48,140 nucleotides of DNA from DASXMR01 sp036495525 (lineage in GTDB: Bacteria > Actinomycetota > Actinomycetes > Streptosporangiales > Streptosporangiaceae), in NCBI GenBank assembly GCA_036495525.1, contig DASXMR010000095.1:1-48140 (forward strand). The letters are read 5' to 3'. Below the pieces are notes generated by a model that saw only the letters and a list, made by a program, of their open reading frames with translations, had not been told where the DNA came from and searched no databases. The translations under genes and the position numbers were made by a program. Shown here piece by piece: positions 25,275 to 34,118 of this stretch; position 1 is the first letter of the stretch, and each line of letters begins with the position of its first letter.

Positions 25275-26213
25275 CTATGAGACCGCCGGCGGGTCCGGCG
25301 CGCCGTCTGGCGCCGCGCCGAGGTCCTCGATCTCGATCCGCTCCTTGCGCAGCTCGTCCCTGACGGTCGTGTCCTCCTCGACCCTCTTGGGCACCAGGCG
25401 CACCCGCTCGACCGGCACTGCCTCCTTGCGCAGCACGACGCGCTGCTCGTGCAGGATGAGCTCGCGCTGGCCTTCCTCGATCGTGCCGTTGATCAGCTCG
25501 TCCGCGGTGATGGGCACGTGCTCGATCTCGTACTCCTCGTGATAGACGTGCACGGCCTGCTCCACGGGCTCGACGTCTACGTACTTGTGGATCCTGACCC
25601 GCCCTGACTCCCGCAGCTCGGTAGCGACGTTGAACCGCTCCTCGGTGCGGACCAGCCACTCCTGGCCTGCCCCGGCCGCGCGCGGCTCGGCTGGCCAGCT
25701 CCCCGGCTGCGTCCTGGCCTGGCCGGCGGCTGGCGGACCGGCTGCCATGGCGTCGGGCCCGCCAGCCGGGGTTCCTGCGCTGGCCGCTTGGCCACCGTCC
25801 TGGCCCGATCCGCCGTCCGCTAGCTCGCCGGTATCCGGTGAGCCGGGCTGCTGGCCGGGCTCACGAGCGGCGGGCCCGGTCAGCCGCTCGCGCTGCGCGG
25901 CGTCCGGCTGCAGCGGCACCATCAGGCCATAGTGACGGCTGAGCTGCTCGGCCTGCTCAGCCGACATGTGCCGGTCTGCCGTGATGTCAGGGCCGCCCAT
26001 GATCTGCCGCGCGCTGAACGGCACGCTGAGCGCGCCGGCGGAGCTGGTACTGCCGCCGAGCGGGACAAACCGGGTGCGCTTACCTGCCCGGACCCGGGCC
26101 CAGACTGGCTGGCCGTCCACGTCGTCGTTGAAGACCTGCTCGACGGTGCCCACAACCTCACCGTCCGAGCCGGTTACCCGGGCACCCATCAGATCCTGAG
26201 CGTGCATGGTCAT
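25275..26213 (-). CDS. PRC-barrel and DUF2382 (YsnF-like) stress protein
   Basis: A 312-residue two-domain protein. Residues about 5-80 form a PRC-barrel (GARVTGSDGEVVGTVEQVFNDDVDGQPVWARV). A low-complexity Gly/Ala/Gln/Pro linker spans about 105-185. The C-terminal domain, LVRTEERFNVATELRESGRVRIHKYVDVEPVEQ, is the DUF2382 domain with its charged repeats. Proteins of this type are common in actinobacteria and appear in general-stress sets; no biochemical function is known. A GGGGGAGAGG stretch precedes the ATG at 26213. It precedes the aquaporin gene on the same strand with a 112-nt gap. Confidence 0.86.
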   Translation of the reverse strand: MTMHAQDLMGARVTGSDGEVVGTVEQVFNDDVDGQPVWARVRAGKRTRFVPLGGSTSSAGALSVPFSARQIMGGPDITADRHMSAEQAEQLSRHYGLMVPLQPDAAQRERLTGPAAREPGQQPGSPDTGELADGGSGQDGGQAASAGTPAGGPDAMAAGPPAAGQARTQPGSWPAEPRAAGAGQEWLVRTEERFNVATELRESGRVRIHKYVDVEPVEQAVHVYHEEYEIEHVPITADELINGTIEEGQRELILHEQRVVLRKEAVPVERVRLVPKRVEEDTTVRDELRKERIEIEDLGAAPDGAPDPPAVS

Positions 26214-26452
26214 TATGACCTCTCCCCCCGAGCGGGCTCTTGCCGGGCAGATACGGCATAGCCATCGCTGGCACCTGTGCGCTCCCTACCAAATGTATTC
26301 CTTTGAGCACTGACGGTAAACGGAGATGCCTGGCCGCGGCGGCCGGGCGGGAATGCCTGGGCAGCTCACTCGCGCCTGGCAGGGAAGTCCGCATTCCGCC
26401 CTGCCTGGCGCTTAAGGTCAGGGTGGACGTCACCTGAGCGGAGAGGTTCGAG

Positions 26453-27136
26453 ATGGCCCCGCCGTCGCTCGGCACTGAGGTGCACCGGATCAGCGAGTTC
26501 CAGGCGCACCTGCCGGCCGCGACCTCGCTTCTGATCGGCGCCATCACCGGTGGCCTCGGCCTGACCGTGCTCTGGGCGGTGACCAGGCACCTGAACACGA
26601 TCGCGCACGAGGGCGCGCACGCGGTGATGGGCTCAAGCGTCGGCGGCCGGATAGGCGAGGTCCGGGTGCTCAGGGACGGGACCGGGAAGACACGCGTCAC
26701 GCTGGGCGGCGGGCGGGGCGGCCAGGTCATGGTCCTGCTCGCCGGCTATCCCGGCCCGAGCCTGTTCGGCCTTGGCGCGGCAAAGCTGATCTCCTTCGGC
26801 CACATTGTCGCGGTGCTGTGGGTGGCCCTGCTGGCCCTGGCCGTGCTGCTGCCGGTGCTCCGCAACCCGTTCGGCGTCGTGTCTGTCGTGGTGACCGGCG
26901 TGCTGCTCTTCACGGCGGCCAGATACGCTGCCCTGGGCGTCCAGGTCGCCGTCGCCTACGCGATCACCTGGTTCCTGCTGCTGTCGGGTGTGCGGGTGGT
27001 ACTCGACCATGGCAAGGGCGCCATAGACGCCGGGGAACTCAGGAAGCTGACCTGGCTGCGGCCCGGCATCTGGTCTGGCCTGTGGCTCGCGGCGACCTTC
27101 GCTGCGCTGGTGGCCGGGACCGTCCTGCTGACCTGA
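26453..27136 (+). CDS. M50B-like membrane metalloprotease
   Basis: A 227-residue multi-helix membrane protein. The zinc motif is NTIAHEGAHAVMG (HExxH as HEGAH), followed by the membrane motif LAGYPGPSLFGLGAA that replaces the third-ligand region in the Peptidase_M50B-like family. Site-2-protease relatives cleave within membranes, but members of this subgroup are uncharacterised. GGAGAGG lies 7 nt upstream of the ATG at 26453. The DinB gene follows after 22 nt and is probably co-transcribed. Confidence 0.83.
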   Translation: MAPPSLGTEVHRISEFQAHLPAATSLLIGAITGGLGLTVLWAVTRHLNTIAHEGAHAVMGSSVGGRIGEVRVLRDGTGKTRVTLGGGRGGQVMVLLAGYPGPSLFGLGAAKLISFGHIVAVLWVALLALAVLLPVLRNPFGVVSVVVTGVLLFTAARYAALGVQVAVAYAITWFLLLSGVRVVLDHGKGAIDAGELRKLTWLRPGIWSGLWLAATFAALVAGTVLLT

Positions 27137-27158
27137 GCTCGGCAAAGGGGGACTGACG

Positions 27159-27668
27159 ATGACAGTGGCTGAACTGCTCGCCGACGCGTTCGGGCGGATA
27201 AGGGAAGAGGTCCACGCGGCCGTGGACGGGCTGTCACCCGAGCAGCTGGCGTTCCGCCCCGACCAGGGGTCGAACTCCATCGGATGGCTGACCTGGCACC
27301 TGACCAGGATTCAGGACGATCACGTGGCAGGCGTCGCCGGCACGCAGCAGGCGTGGCTGACGGGCGGCTGGGCCGACCGGTTCGCCCTGCCGCTGGATCC
27401 GGCCGACCACGGCTACGGACACAGCGCGGAGCAGGCCGGCCAGGTCCGGGTCGGCTCAGCCGAGCTGCTGACCGGCTACTACGACGCGGTGCACGAGGCG
27501 ACGCTGCGCTATGTCGGCGGGCTCACCGACGCGGCCCTCGACCGCGTCATCGACCGCAGCTGGGACCCGCCGGTGACCGTCGGCGTGCGGCTGGTCAGTG
27601 TCGTCAGTGACGACCTGCAGCACGCCGGGCAGGCCGCTTACCTGCGCGGGCTGATCGAGCGCAGCTAA
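27159..27668 (+). CDS. DinB-like / DUF664 four-helix protein
   Basis: A 169-residue four-helix-bundle protein of the DinB/DUF664 superfamily. LLADAFGRIREEVHAAVDGLSPEQLAFRP and SIGWLTWHLTRIQDDHVAG give the first metal-binding His; the second candidate is HEATLRYVG, and the third lies in DDLQHAGQAAYLRG. In mycothiol producers many such proteins are mycothiol-dependent transferases or isomerases. Participation here is inferred. GGGGGA 6 nt upstream of the ATG is a good ribosome site. It follows the M50-like gene. Confidence 0.85.
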   Translation: MTVAELLADAFGRIREEVHAAVDGLSPEQLAFRPDQGSNSIGWLTWHLTRIQDDHVAGVAGTQQAWLTGGWADRFALPLDPADHGYGHSAEQAGQVRVGSAELLTGYYDAVHEATLRYVGGLTDAALDRVIDRSWDPPVTVGVRLVSVVSDDLQHAGQAAYLRGLIERS

Positions 27669-27719
27669 GCCGGCCGCGAGCAGGGCGGGTTCCCGCGCCG
27701 GCTCGCCGTCGGCCGGGGC

Positions 27720-29738
27720 TCAGCCCCAGAGCGCTTCCAGCTCGCTGTCGATGGCAGCCGCCAGCGACCCGGCGCGCGGGATCACCGGCTCGGGCGGGGC
27801 GGCCTCGGCGATCTCGCAGGCCGCCAGCGCGCCGCGATCCAGGAACCTGGTCAGCTGCGCCAGGCTGTGCCGGTCGTCGCGCGCGATCCGGTGATGGTGC
27901 ACCCGCAGCGGTGCGTACAGATACAGCTGATCGCGGGCCCTGGTGACCGCCACGTAGAACAGCCGCTGCTCCTCGGCCAGGCCTTCCCGGCTGCCGAGTG
28001 CCATATCGCTCGGCACCGCGCCGTCGATGAGCTGCGGCAAGTGCACCACCGGCCACTCGAGCCCCTTGGCCGAGTGCATGGTGGAGATGATCAGGTAGTC
28101 CTCGTCCAGGCCGGGCGGGCCGGCCAGGTCCGAGGCCGAGGCTGGCGGGTCGAGGGCGAGCTCGACCAGCGCCTCGTGCAGGGAGGGCCTGCTCGCAGCC
28201 GCGTCAGCGAGCCGCTCCAGGTCGGCGATGCGGGCGCTCGCGTCGGGGTACCCGGCGCGGATCGGACCGAGCAGCGCCGCCAGGATCGCGCCTGCCCGCT
28301 CGGCCGTGCCGGCCAGTTCAGCGGCGCCGGCCAGCCCGCCGAGCGTGGCGGCGAGCGCTGGCCGGAACCGGGCCGGCACTGCTTCGGCGGCGGCCTGCCA
28401 GCGCCTCAGCGGCTCCGGCTCGGTCAGCCGCAGCGTGCCGATCACCCGCCGGGCCAGCGCCGGGCCGATGCCTTCGTGCAGCCGCAGTACCCGGAACCAG
28501 GCGATGTCGTCGGCCGGGTTGGCGACGATGCGCACCGCGGCGAGGAAGTCCTTGACGTGGGCCGCCTCGGTGAAGCGCAGCCCGCCGTACTTCACGAACG
28601 GGATGCCGCGCGCCGACAGCTCGATCTCCAGCAGGTCGCTGTGATGCGCGGCCCGGACCAGCACAGCCTGCTCTCGCAGCGCCAGGCCGGACTCGTGCGC
28701 CTGCAGGATCCTGGCGCAGATTTCCCGTGCCTGGGTTGCCTCGTCATGACAGCGCACCAGCAGCGGCGGCTGCCCGGCCGCGCGCTCGGCGGCCAGCTGC
28801 AGCTCCAGGCCACCGGACTGCGGCCGGATGGCGTTGGCCAGCGCGAGGACGGCCTTGCCTGACCGGTAGTTGCGCACCAGGGAGACGACCGTCAGGTCCG
28901 GGTAGTCGGTGCCGAGCCGGCGCAGGTGCTCCGGGTCGGCCCCGCGGAAGCCGTACACGGCCTGCGCGTCGTCGCCGACGCAGGTCAGCCCCGAGCCATC
29001 CGGTCGCAGCAGCCGGACGATGTCGGCCTGGACGGCGTTCACGTCCTGGTACTCGTCCACCAGCACGGCGTCGAACAGGCCGCGAAGCGCGGGGCCCGCC
29101 TTCGGGTCGACCAGCGCCGCGCGCCACAGCAGCAGCAGGTCGTCGAAGTCGACCAGGGCGTGCCTGCGCTTGTGCGCGACGTAGGCCCGGAAAAGCGCGG
29201 ACAGCTGCGCGGTGAAGCCGGCGCACCACGGGAAGCTGGCCCGCACTAGTTCCTCGACCGGAGTGCGGGTGTTCACGCACCGGGTGTAGATGTCGGCGCA
29301 GGCCGGTGCCCTGGGCGCGCGGCGCTCGGTGCTGACCAGGTCATGATCGGCGCGCAGTGAGTCGAGCACATCGGTGACGTCGGCGGGGTCGATCACGCTG
29401 AAGGCGGGCGGCAGCGAGAACGACTCGGCGTGCGCGCGGATGATCCGGTGCGCGATCGAGTGGAACGTGCCGCCGCAGATCCGCTCGGCTGCGCTGGCCG
29501 CTCCGGCGTCAGCCCTGGCGATCATGTCGTCAGCCGCCCGGCGAGTGAAGGTCAGCAGCAGGATCCGGCTCGGCTGCAGGCCGGCCGACCTGAGGTGAGC
29601 AGCGCGGGCGACCAGCGTCCTGGTCTTCCCGGTGCCGGCACCGGCCAGCACCAGCAGCGGCCCGCCTTGGTGGGCGGCGGCCTGGCGCTGCTCGTCGTTG
29701 AGCCCGTCAGCCACGACCGCCGATTCGAACACGGACAC
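27720..29738 (-). CDS. UvrD/PcrA-like superfamily 1 DNA helicase
   Basis: A 672-residue ATP-dependent 3'-5' helicase. The motifs run in order: LVLAGAGTGKTRTL, TFTRRAADDM, GTFHSIAHRI, DFDDLLLLW, VDEYQDVNAVQ, VGDDAQAVYGFRGADPE, NYRSGKAVLALAN, ISTMHSAKGLEW and RLFYVAVTRARDQLYL. It is shorter than canonical UvrD and lacks any added C-terminal nuclease or HRDC domain. It probably works in DNA repair. The GTG start at 29738 begins at the conserved LNDEQRQAA region. Confidence 0.93.
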   Translation of the reverse strand: MSVFESAVVADGLNDEQRQAAAHQGGPLLVLAGAGTGKTRTLVARAAHLRSAGLQPSRILLLTFTRRAADDMIARADAGAASAAERICGGTFHSIAHRIIRAHAESFSLPPAFSVIDPADVTDVLDSLRADHDLVSTERRAPRAPACADIYTRCVNTRTPVEELVRASFPWCAGFTAQLSALFRAYVAHKRRHALVDFDDLLLLWRAALVDPKAGPALRGLFDAVLVDEYQDVNAVQADIVRLLRPDGSGLTCVGDDAQAVYGFRGADPEHLRRLGTDYPDLTVVSLVRNYRSGKAVLALANAIRPQSGGLELQLAAERAAGQPPLLVRCHDEATQAREICARILQAHESGLALREQAVLVRAAHHSDLLEIELSARGIPFVKYGGLRFTEAAHVKDFLAAVRIVANPADDIAWFRVLRLHEGIGPALARRVIGTLRLTEPEPLRRWQAAAEAVPARFRPALAATLGGLAGAAELAGTAERAGAILAALLGPIRAGYPDASARIADLERLADAAASRPSLHEALVELALDPPASASDLAGPPGLDEDYLIISTMHSAKGLEWPVVHLPQLIDGAVPSDMALGSREGLAEEQRLFYVAVTRARDQLYLYAPLRVHHHRIARDDRHSLAQLTRFLDRGALAACEIAEAAPPEPVIPRAGSLAAAIDSELEALWG

Positions 29739-29857
29739 GAATGTATCCAGGTTCGGCGGCCGAAGCCATCAGCCGCTCCGCAGGCATTGCCCGCATCCGG
29801 CACGAAACCCGACCGCCGCCGCCGTACGATTCCGGCACCGGCGACAGGAGGACGGCG

Positions 29858-30073
29858 ATGAGCACGAGCACGCCGCGGGTGGCGCTGATCACCGGCGCCT
29901 CGTCCGGCCTGGGGCTGGCCTGCGCGCAGCGGCTGCACCAGGCGGGCTGGGGCGTCGCTGGCGCGAGCAGGCGCAGTACCGCGCCTGGCGGGTGGCACGG
30001 CCTGGTGGCCGGGCGGCTGCTGCCGTTCCGGCTGTTCGAGGCGGCCGCGAAGCGCAGCCTCGGGGTGAGCTGA
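29858..30073 (+). pseudogene. Remnant of a short-chain dehydrogenase, internally deleted
   Basis: A 71-codon frame with an excellent AGGAGG ribosome site. The first 35 residues, PRVALITGASSGLGLACAQR, are a normal NAD(P)-binding start with the TGxxxGxG motif. After ASRR the sequence jumps to a tail, RLLPFRLFEAAAKRSLGV, that resembles the C-terminus of actinobacterial dehydrogenases. The catalytic Ser and YxxxK region is absent, so roughly 200 residues appear lost in frame. It cannot be an active dehydrogenase; whether the small protein is made is unknown. Confidence 0.75.
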
Positions 30074-30088
30074 CCGGCGCCGGCCTCC

Positions 30089-30784
30089 TCACCAGAGACC
30101 GGGGATCAGCCGCCAGCGCACCCGGCGCCGGTATTCCCGGTAGCCGGGCGACTCGCCGAGCACCCGCTCCTCGGCGAGCGCGCGGCCGATGTTGCATGCA
30201 TTGGCGAAGATGACTATCAGCAGGTTGCGCGTCGAGAACGCCTGCAGCAGGTAGCCAGCCTGGATCAGCACGTAAGCCGCATACACCGGGTGCCGGACTA
30301 TCGCGTAAGGCCCCCTGGTGACCAGGCCGCGGTCAGCCGCCACCAGGCCGAAAGAGCGGCCGAGGGCGAGCAGCGAGCCGACGCCGATCGTGAGGCCGGC
30401 CGCCTGCAGGACAAGCCCGGCGGGAATCCCGAACTGCGGGTGCACAGCCGACGGCCGCAGCAGCAGGCCGCCGAACGTGCCGCCATAGGCCAGCAGCCAG
30501 CTCACCGCGTGCCTGCTTACCTGCCGCGGCGGGCGCCGGACCAGGAACACGCCCACGAACCACGCCTGCTCGGCGAGGAAGCCGATGCCGATCAGGCTGC
30601 CCGTGTGCAGGTACCACAGCAGGCTGGACCGAACGAACAGCGCCGCGTCGGCCGCTCCGGCCAGGTTGACGAGGATCGTGGCCAGCCGCCGCAGGCCTGG
30701 CGACGCCGCCGCTTCCCGGCCCATGGCCAGGGCACGTGAGACAGCGGGCAGCGCGGCGGGCCTGACAGCGGTTGTCTGCCTCAC
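30089..30784 (-). CDS. Isoprenylcysteine methyltransferase-like membrane protein
   Basis: A 231-residue membrane protein with four or five hydrophobic helices. The C-terminal block, LVTRGPYAIVRHPVYAAYVL followed by NIGRALAEERVL and GYREYRRRV, is the signature of the ICMT/PEMT methyltransferase family, where RHP and the Glu of the EE pair bind S-adenosylmethionine. Substrates in bacteria are unknown; lipids or small hydrophobic thiols are plausible. The GTG at 30784 is chosen because GGGGAG lies 5 nt upstream; an ATG at 30724 would give 211 residues. It converges on the dehydrogenase remnant with a 15-nt gap. Confidence 0.82.
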   Translation of the reverse strand: MRQTTAVRPAALPAVSRALAMGREAAASPGLRRLATILVNLAGAADAALFVRSSLLWYLHTGSLIGIGFLAEQAWFVGVFLVRRPPRQVSRHAVSWLLAYGGTFGGLLLRPSAVHPQFGIPAGLVLQAAGLTIGVGSLLALGRSFGLVAADRGLVTRGPYAIVRHPVYAAYVLIQAGYLLQAFSTRNLLIVIFANACNIGRALAEERVLGESPGYREYRRRVRWRLIPGLW

Positions 30785-30919
30785 TGTTCTCCCCGGCCTC
30801 TGCGAGTTCCGGCCGGCAGCCGGCCGCGTGCTGCCGCCCGAACTGGCGCTAGCGGGATTGACCCGGCAGGCCGGCGGCTGCTGCCCTACCAAGTCTCACG
30901 CGTCCCTGCCCTGCGCAGT

Positions 30920-32380
30920 TCACCCGGCTACCTGGACGGCCAGGCCCGAGTAATCCGGCCGCGTCCGCCCGTGCCCGGTAGCTGACTCAAACTCGCTGGC
31001 AAACGCCAGCAAGTCCCAGTCTGCCCGGCGCCGCCCGACCAGCTGCAAGCCGACCGGAAGTCGGGCTGTGGTGAAGCCGGCCGGGATCGAGATGGCCGGC
31101 AGCCCGGTAGCGGAGATCAGGTACGCCGAGGCCATCCAGTCGAGGTAGCTGTGCTGCGCGACTCCGTCGACCTCGTGCACCCAGTCCAGTTTCACGTCAA
31201 ACGGGGGCACCTGACTGACCGGGCACGCCAGGAACTCCACCTCGCCGAAATAGCGGCTGACCTGCTCCGCCAGCGCCGCGCGCAGCACGGTCGCCCGGCT
31301 CAGGTCTGCGACGGTCAGCTCCCGGCCGCGCTCGATGTTCCAGCTGACGTTCGGGCCGAGCGCGCCCGGCTGGCGATCGGCCAGCGGGCCGAGGTTAGTG
31401 ACGAAGCGGAACGCCCGCCAGGTGCGGAACACCTCGTCAGCGCCGGTCAGGTCAGGGGCCGCGTCGACCAGCTCGCAGCCGAGGCCGGCCAGCACGGCGC
31501 GAGCGCCTGCCAGCACGGCCCGCACCTCAGGATCCACCGGCAGGCCGAGATCGTCGCTCCAGCCGACCCGGACGCCACGCAGGTCCCGCCGCAGCAGACC
31601 GGGGAGCTGGCCAGGGCTGGCGAGCACCTGGCCGGCTGGCAGCAGCCCGCCATCCAGCGCCACCGGCACCCGCGGGTCGGCGCCGGACAGCACGGCCAGC
31701 AGCAGCGCGACGTCTGCCACGCTGCGGGCCATCGGCCCGTCGACGCCGAACAGGTCGGCGACGTCGGATAGCGGCCAGGACGGTACCCGGCCAGGCGACG
31801 GGCGCATTCCCACGACATTGCAGAAGCTGGCCGGGTTGCGCAGCGAGCCGCCGAGGTCTGAGCCATCTGCCAGGCTGATCATCCGCGCCGCCAGCGCGGC
31901 TGCCGCGCCGCCGCTGCTGCCGCCGGCGCTGCGCGCAGGGGCGTACGGGTTGCGGGTGGCGCCGGATACCGGGTTCACCGTGTGCGAGCCAGCACCGAAC
32001 TCGGGAGTGTTGGTCTTGCCCAGGCTGATCGCTCCGGCGGCCGCCATCCTGCTGACAACGAGCGCATCGGTGTCCGGGACGTGGGCCGCGAAGAGCGGCG
32101 AGCCATACGTCGTGCGCACGCCAGCGGTGTCGTTGAGGTCCTTGTGCGCCACCGGCAGGCCGTGCAGCAGGCCAGGCTCGCCGCCCCTGTCCAGGTCGCG
32201 GTCGGCGGCAGCCGCTCGCTCGAGCGCCTGCTCGAAGGTCCTGGTCACCAGCGCGTTGACCGTTCCGTCCAGCGCCTCGACCCGGCTGATGTGTGCCGCG
32301 ATCACCTCGACGGCACGGACCTCGCGCCGTCGCAGCAGGCCGGCCAGGGTGACCGCGTCGTGCTCGCATAGCTCGTCCAT
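30920..32380 (-). CDS. Amidase of the amidase-signature family
   Basis: A 486-residue amidase. The Ser-cisSer-Lys triad is visible: Lys in VAHKDLNDTAGV, the cis-Ser in RSAGGSSGGAAAALAA, and the nucleophile Ser in LADGSDLGGSLRNPA. These enzymes hydrolyse carboxylic amides; the substrate range is not predictable. It is not embedded with GatB or GatC, so it is not the glutamyl-tRNA amidotransferase subunit. I start at the ATG at 32380 before DELCEHDAVTLAGLL; a GTG at 32410 adds ten residues. Confidence 0.88.
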   Translation of the reverse strand: MDELCEHDAVTLAGLLRRREVRAVEVIAAHISRVEALDGTVNALVTRTFEQALERAAAADRDLDRGGEPGLLHGLPVAHKDLNDTAGVRTTYGSPLFAAHVPDTDALVVSRMAAAGAISLGKTNTPEFGAGSHTVNPVSGATRNPYAPARSAGGSSGGAAAALAARMISLADGSDLGGSLRNPASFCNVVGMRPSPGRVPSWPLSDVADLFGVDGPMARSVADVALLLAVLSGADPRVPVALDGGLLPAGQVLASPGQLPGLLRRDLRGVRVGWSDDLGLPVDPEVRAVLAGARAVLAGLGCELVDAAPDLTGADEVFRTWRAFRFVTNLGPLADRQPGALGPNVSWNIERGRELTVADLSRATVLRAALAEQVSRYFGEVEFLACPVSQVPPFDVKLDWVHEVDGVAQHSYLDWMASAYLISATGLPAISIPAGFTTARLPVGLQLVGRRRADWDLLAFASEFESATGHGRTRPDYSGLAVQVAG

Positions 32381-32535
32381 CAGGGCGGCCCTCGCTTTCC
32401 ACTCGGCCACGCACGGTGCTGGCTCCGTCCGCCGTGGATCGGCGCGGAGCCCGGCAGCTCACCAGCAGCCGTCCCGCCAGCCCCGCCGAGAGTATGGCCG
32501 GCCCCGCGCGGTCGCCGCTGGCCTACAGTTGGGCC

Positions 32536-33093
32536 GTGCCAGCTGGCCAGGCCCGGCCAGGCCCTGCCGACCTGGCGGCGGCCCGCGACCGGACGATCCC
32601 GGACGTGATCGCGCCGGGCTTGCGCGTGCTCTTCGCCGGGATCAACCCCGGCCTCTACTCGGCGGCGACCGGTTGCCACTTCGCCCGGCCTGGCAACCGG
32701 TTCTGGCCCGCACTGCACAAGTCCGGCTTCACGAGCCGGCAGCTGCGCCCGGACGAGCAAGCCGAGCTGCTGCCGGCCGGACTGGGCATCACCAACGTCG
32801 CGGCCCGGGCCACCGCCAGGGCGGATGAGCTGACCGCAGCAGAGCTGAGCGAGGGCGCCGGGATCCTGGCCGGGAAGGTGATCGCGCTGCGCCCGTGCTG
32901 GCTGGCGGTACTGGGCATCACCGCTTACCGCACCGCGTTCGCCCGCCGGTCAGCTGTCATCGGGCCGCAGGCCGAGACCATCGGCCAGGCGCGGCTGTGG
33001 GTCCTGCCGAACCCGAGCGGCCTCAACGCCTGGTTCCAGCTCGACGACCTCGTCGGCCAGTTCGCGGCACTGCGCCAGGCGGCCGCCAGCTGA
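32536..33093 (+). CDS. mug: G/U mismatch-specific uracil-DNA glycosylase
   Basis: A 185-residue protein of the MUG/TDG family of the uracil-DNA glycosylase superfamily. The active-site motif is VLFAGINPGLYSA, with Asn in place of the Asp of family 1. The second motif is LPNPSGLNAWF, and FARPGNRFWPALH is also conserved. It excises uracil and ethenocytosine from mismatches. The GTG at 32536 is set by the beginning of homology. It is a solitary gene divergent from the amidase. Function is well supported by both motifs. Confidence 0.9.
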   Translation: MPAGQARPGPADLAAARDRTIPDVIAPGLRVLFAGINPGLYSAATGCHFARPGNRFWPALHKSGFTSRQLRPDEQAELLPAGLGITNVAARATARADELTAAELSEGAGILAGKVIALRPCWLAVLGITAYRTAFARRSAVIGPQAETIGQARLWVLPNPSGLNAWFQLDDLVGQFAALRQAAAS

Positions 33094-33306
33094 TCAGCCA
33101 CCGGCCGGTCCCCTGGATTTAGCCTGGCTGGCGGCCTTCCGCGGCCGGGACGATCTGCTGCCGGGGCGGAACCAGGTGACCGGCGGGTGATCCGATGCGC
33201 GGTTGGCCGCGAGGTGCCGTCGCGGGGGCGGGTGAGCTGGCACGGCTGGGCATCTCACCCTTTGCGGGTTAGCTGCCGGCAGTCGTGATCGGGTACACAA
33301 GCGCTC

Positions 33307-34116
33307 GTGAAAGTGTCTGATAGCCGAACTCCAGGTGATGCCACGGCAAGGCCAGACGGTGACCGGCCCGTCAGGCGGCCGGTGCCGGCGGCGGCAGTCA
33401 GTCCCGGCATCCCCGAGCCCGTCTTCTGGATACAGCGCAGGCGCCACCTCGTTCAGCTGATCGAAGCTGCCATGCGGCGGCGGATCGTGCTGGTCTGCGC
33501 GCCGGCCGGCGCCGGGAAGACCGTTGCGTGCTCGGCCTGGGCGGCGGCGGCCAGGACCCGGCACATCGTGTGGGTGACCCTGCACCAGCACGACGACCAG
33601 GCCTGGCTGTGGGCGTCGGTGTACGCGGGCCTGCGGCAGGCAGGCGCCGCGCCGGCCAGCGCGCTGCACGTCCTGGAAGACGAGCCGGCCAGCGAGTTCC
33701 CGCTCCGGCTCGCCGAGATCGCGCACCAGTTCACCAGGCAGGTCGTGCTCGTCCTCGACAACGCGCACCGGGCCAGCGAGGAGCCGGTGCTGCGCGGCAT
33801 CGACCAGCTGATCAGGCACGCGCCGGACAGCCTGCGGTTCCTGCTGGCCGGGCGGCGGCCGCCGGGACTGCAGCTGGCCAGGCTCCGTGCAGCCGGCCAG
33901 CTCGCCGACGTGGGCGCGGTGCAACTCGGCTGGGACGAGGGCGCCGGGTCGGCTGGCGCGCCCTGGCTGCCCGGCCGGGCGCCGCGGCGCCGCCAGCCCG
34001 GCAGGGCCGGACGGCCAGCCAGCCAGCAGTCACCGGCAGCGGATGATGCGCCCGGCGACGAGCCGCGGCATCCTGCTGGCCTGCCAACGAGCGAAACAGC
34101 GCAGAGGGGGGACTGA
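33307..34116 (+). CDS. STAND-type NTPase fragment of MalT/LuxR family, lacking sensor and DNA-binding domains
   Basis: A 269-residue protein matching the N-terminal NTPase of large MalT-like regulators. Walker A is CAPAGAGKT (residues 65-72) and Walker B is VVLVLDNAH with Asp151. A typical next segment, DSLRFLLAGRRPPGLQLARLRAAGQL, is kept. The similarity stops near residue 207. What follows is a Pro/Gln/Arg-rich tail, with no TPR region and no helix-turn-helix, so it cannot work as a full regulator. The other frames of the tail do not restore homology. The stop is 2 nt from the ATG of the DUF2252 gene, so the two are almost surely co-translated. Confidence 0.72.
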   Translation: MKVSDSRTPGDATARPDGDRPVRRPVPAAAVSPGIPEPVFWIQRRRHLVQLIEAAMRRRIVLVCAPAGAGKTVACSAWAAAARTRHIVWVTLHQHDDQAWLWASVYAGLRQAGAAPASALHVLEDEPASEFPLRLAEIAHQFTRQVVLVLDNAHRASEEPVLRGIDQLIRHAPDSLRFLLAGRRPPGLQLARLRAAGQLADVGAVQLGWDEGAGSAGAPWLPGRAPRRRQPGRAGRPASQQSPAADDAPGDEPRHPAGLPTSETAQRGD

Positions 34117-34118
34117 CG

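Noticed and set aside
33307..34116. Full-length LuxR regulator broken by a single frameshift
   Set aside because: No TPR or helix-turn-helix sequence appears in the other frames downstream; the DUF2252 gene begins at once.
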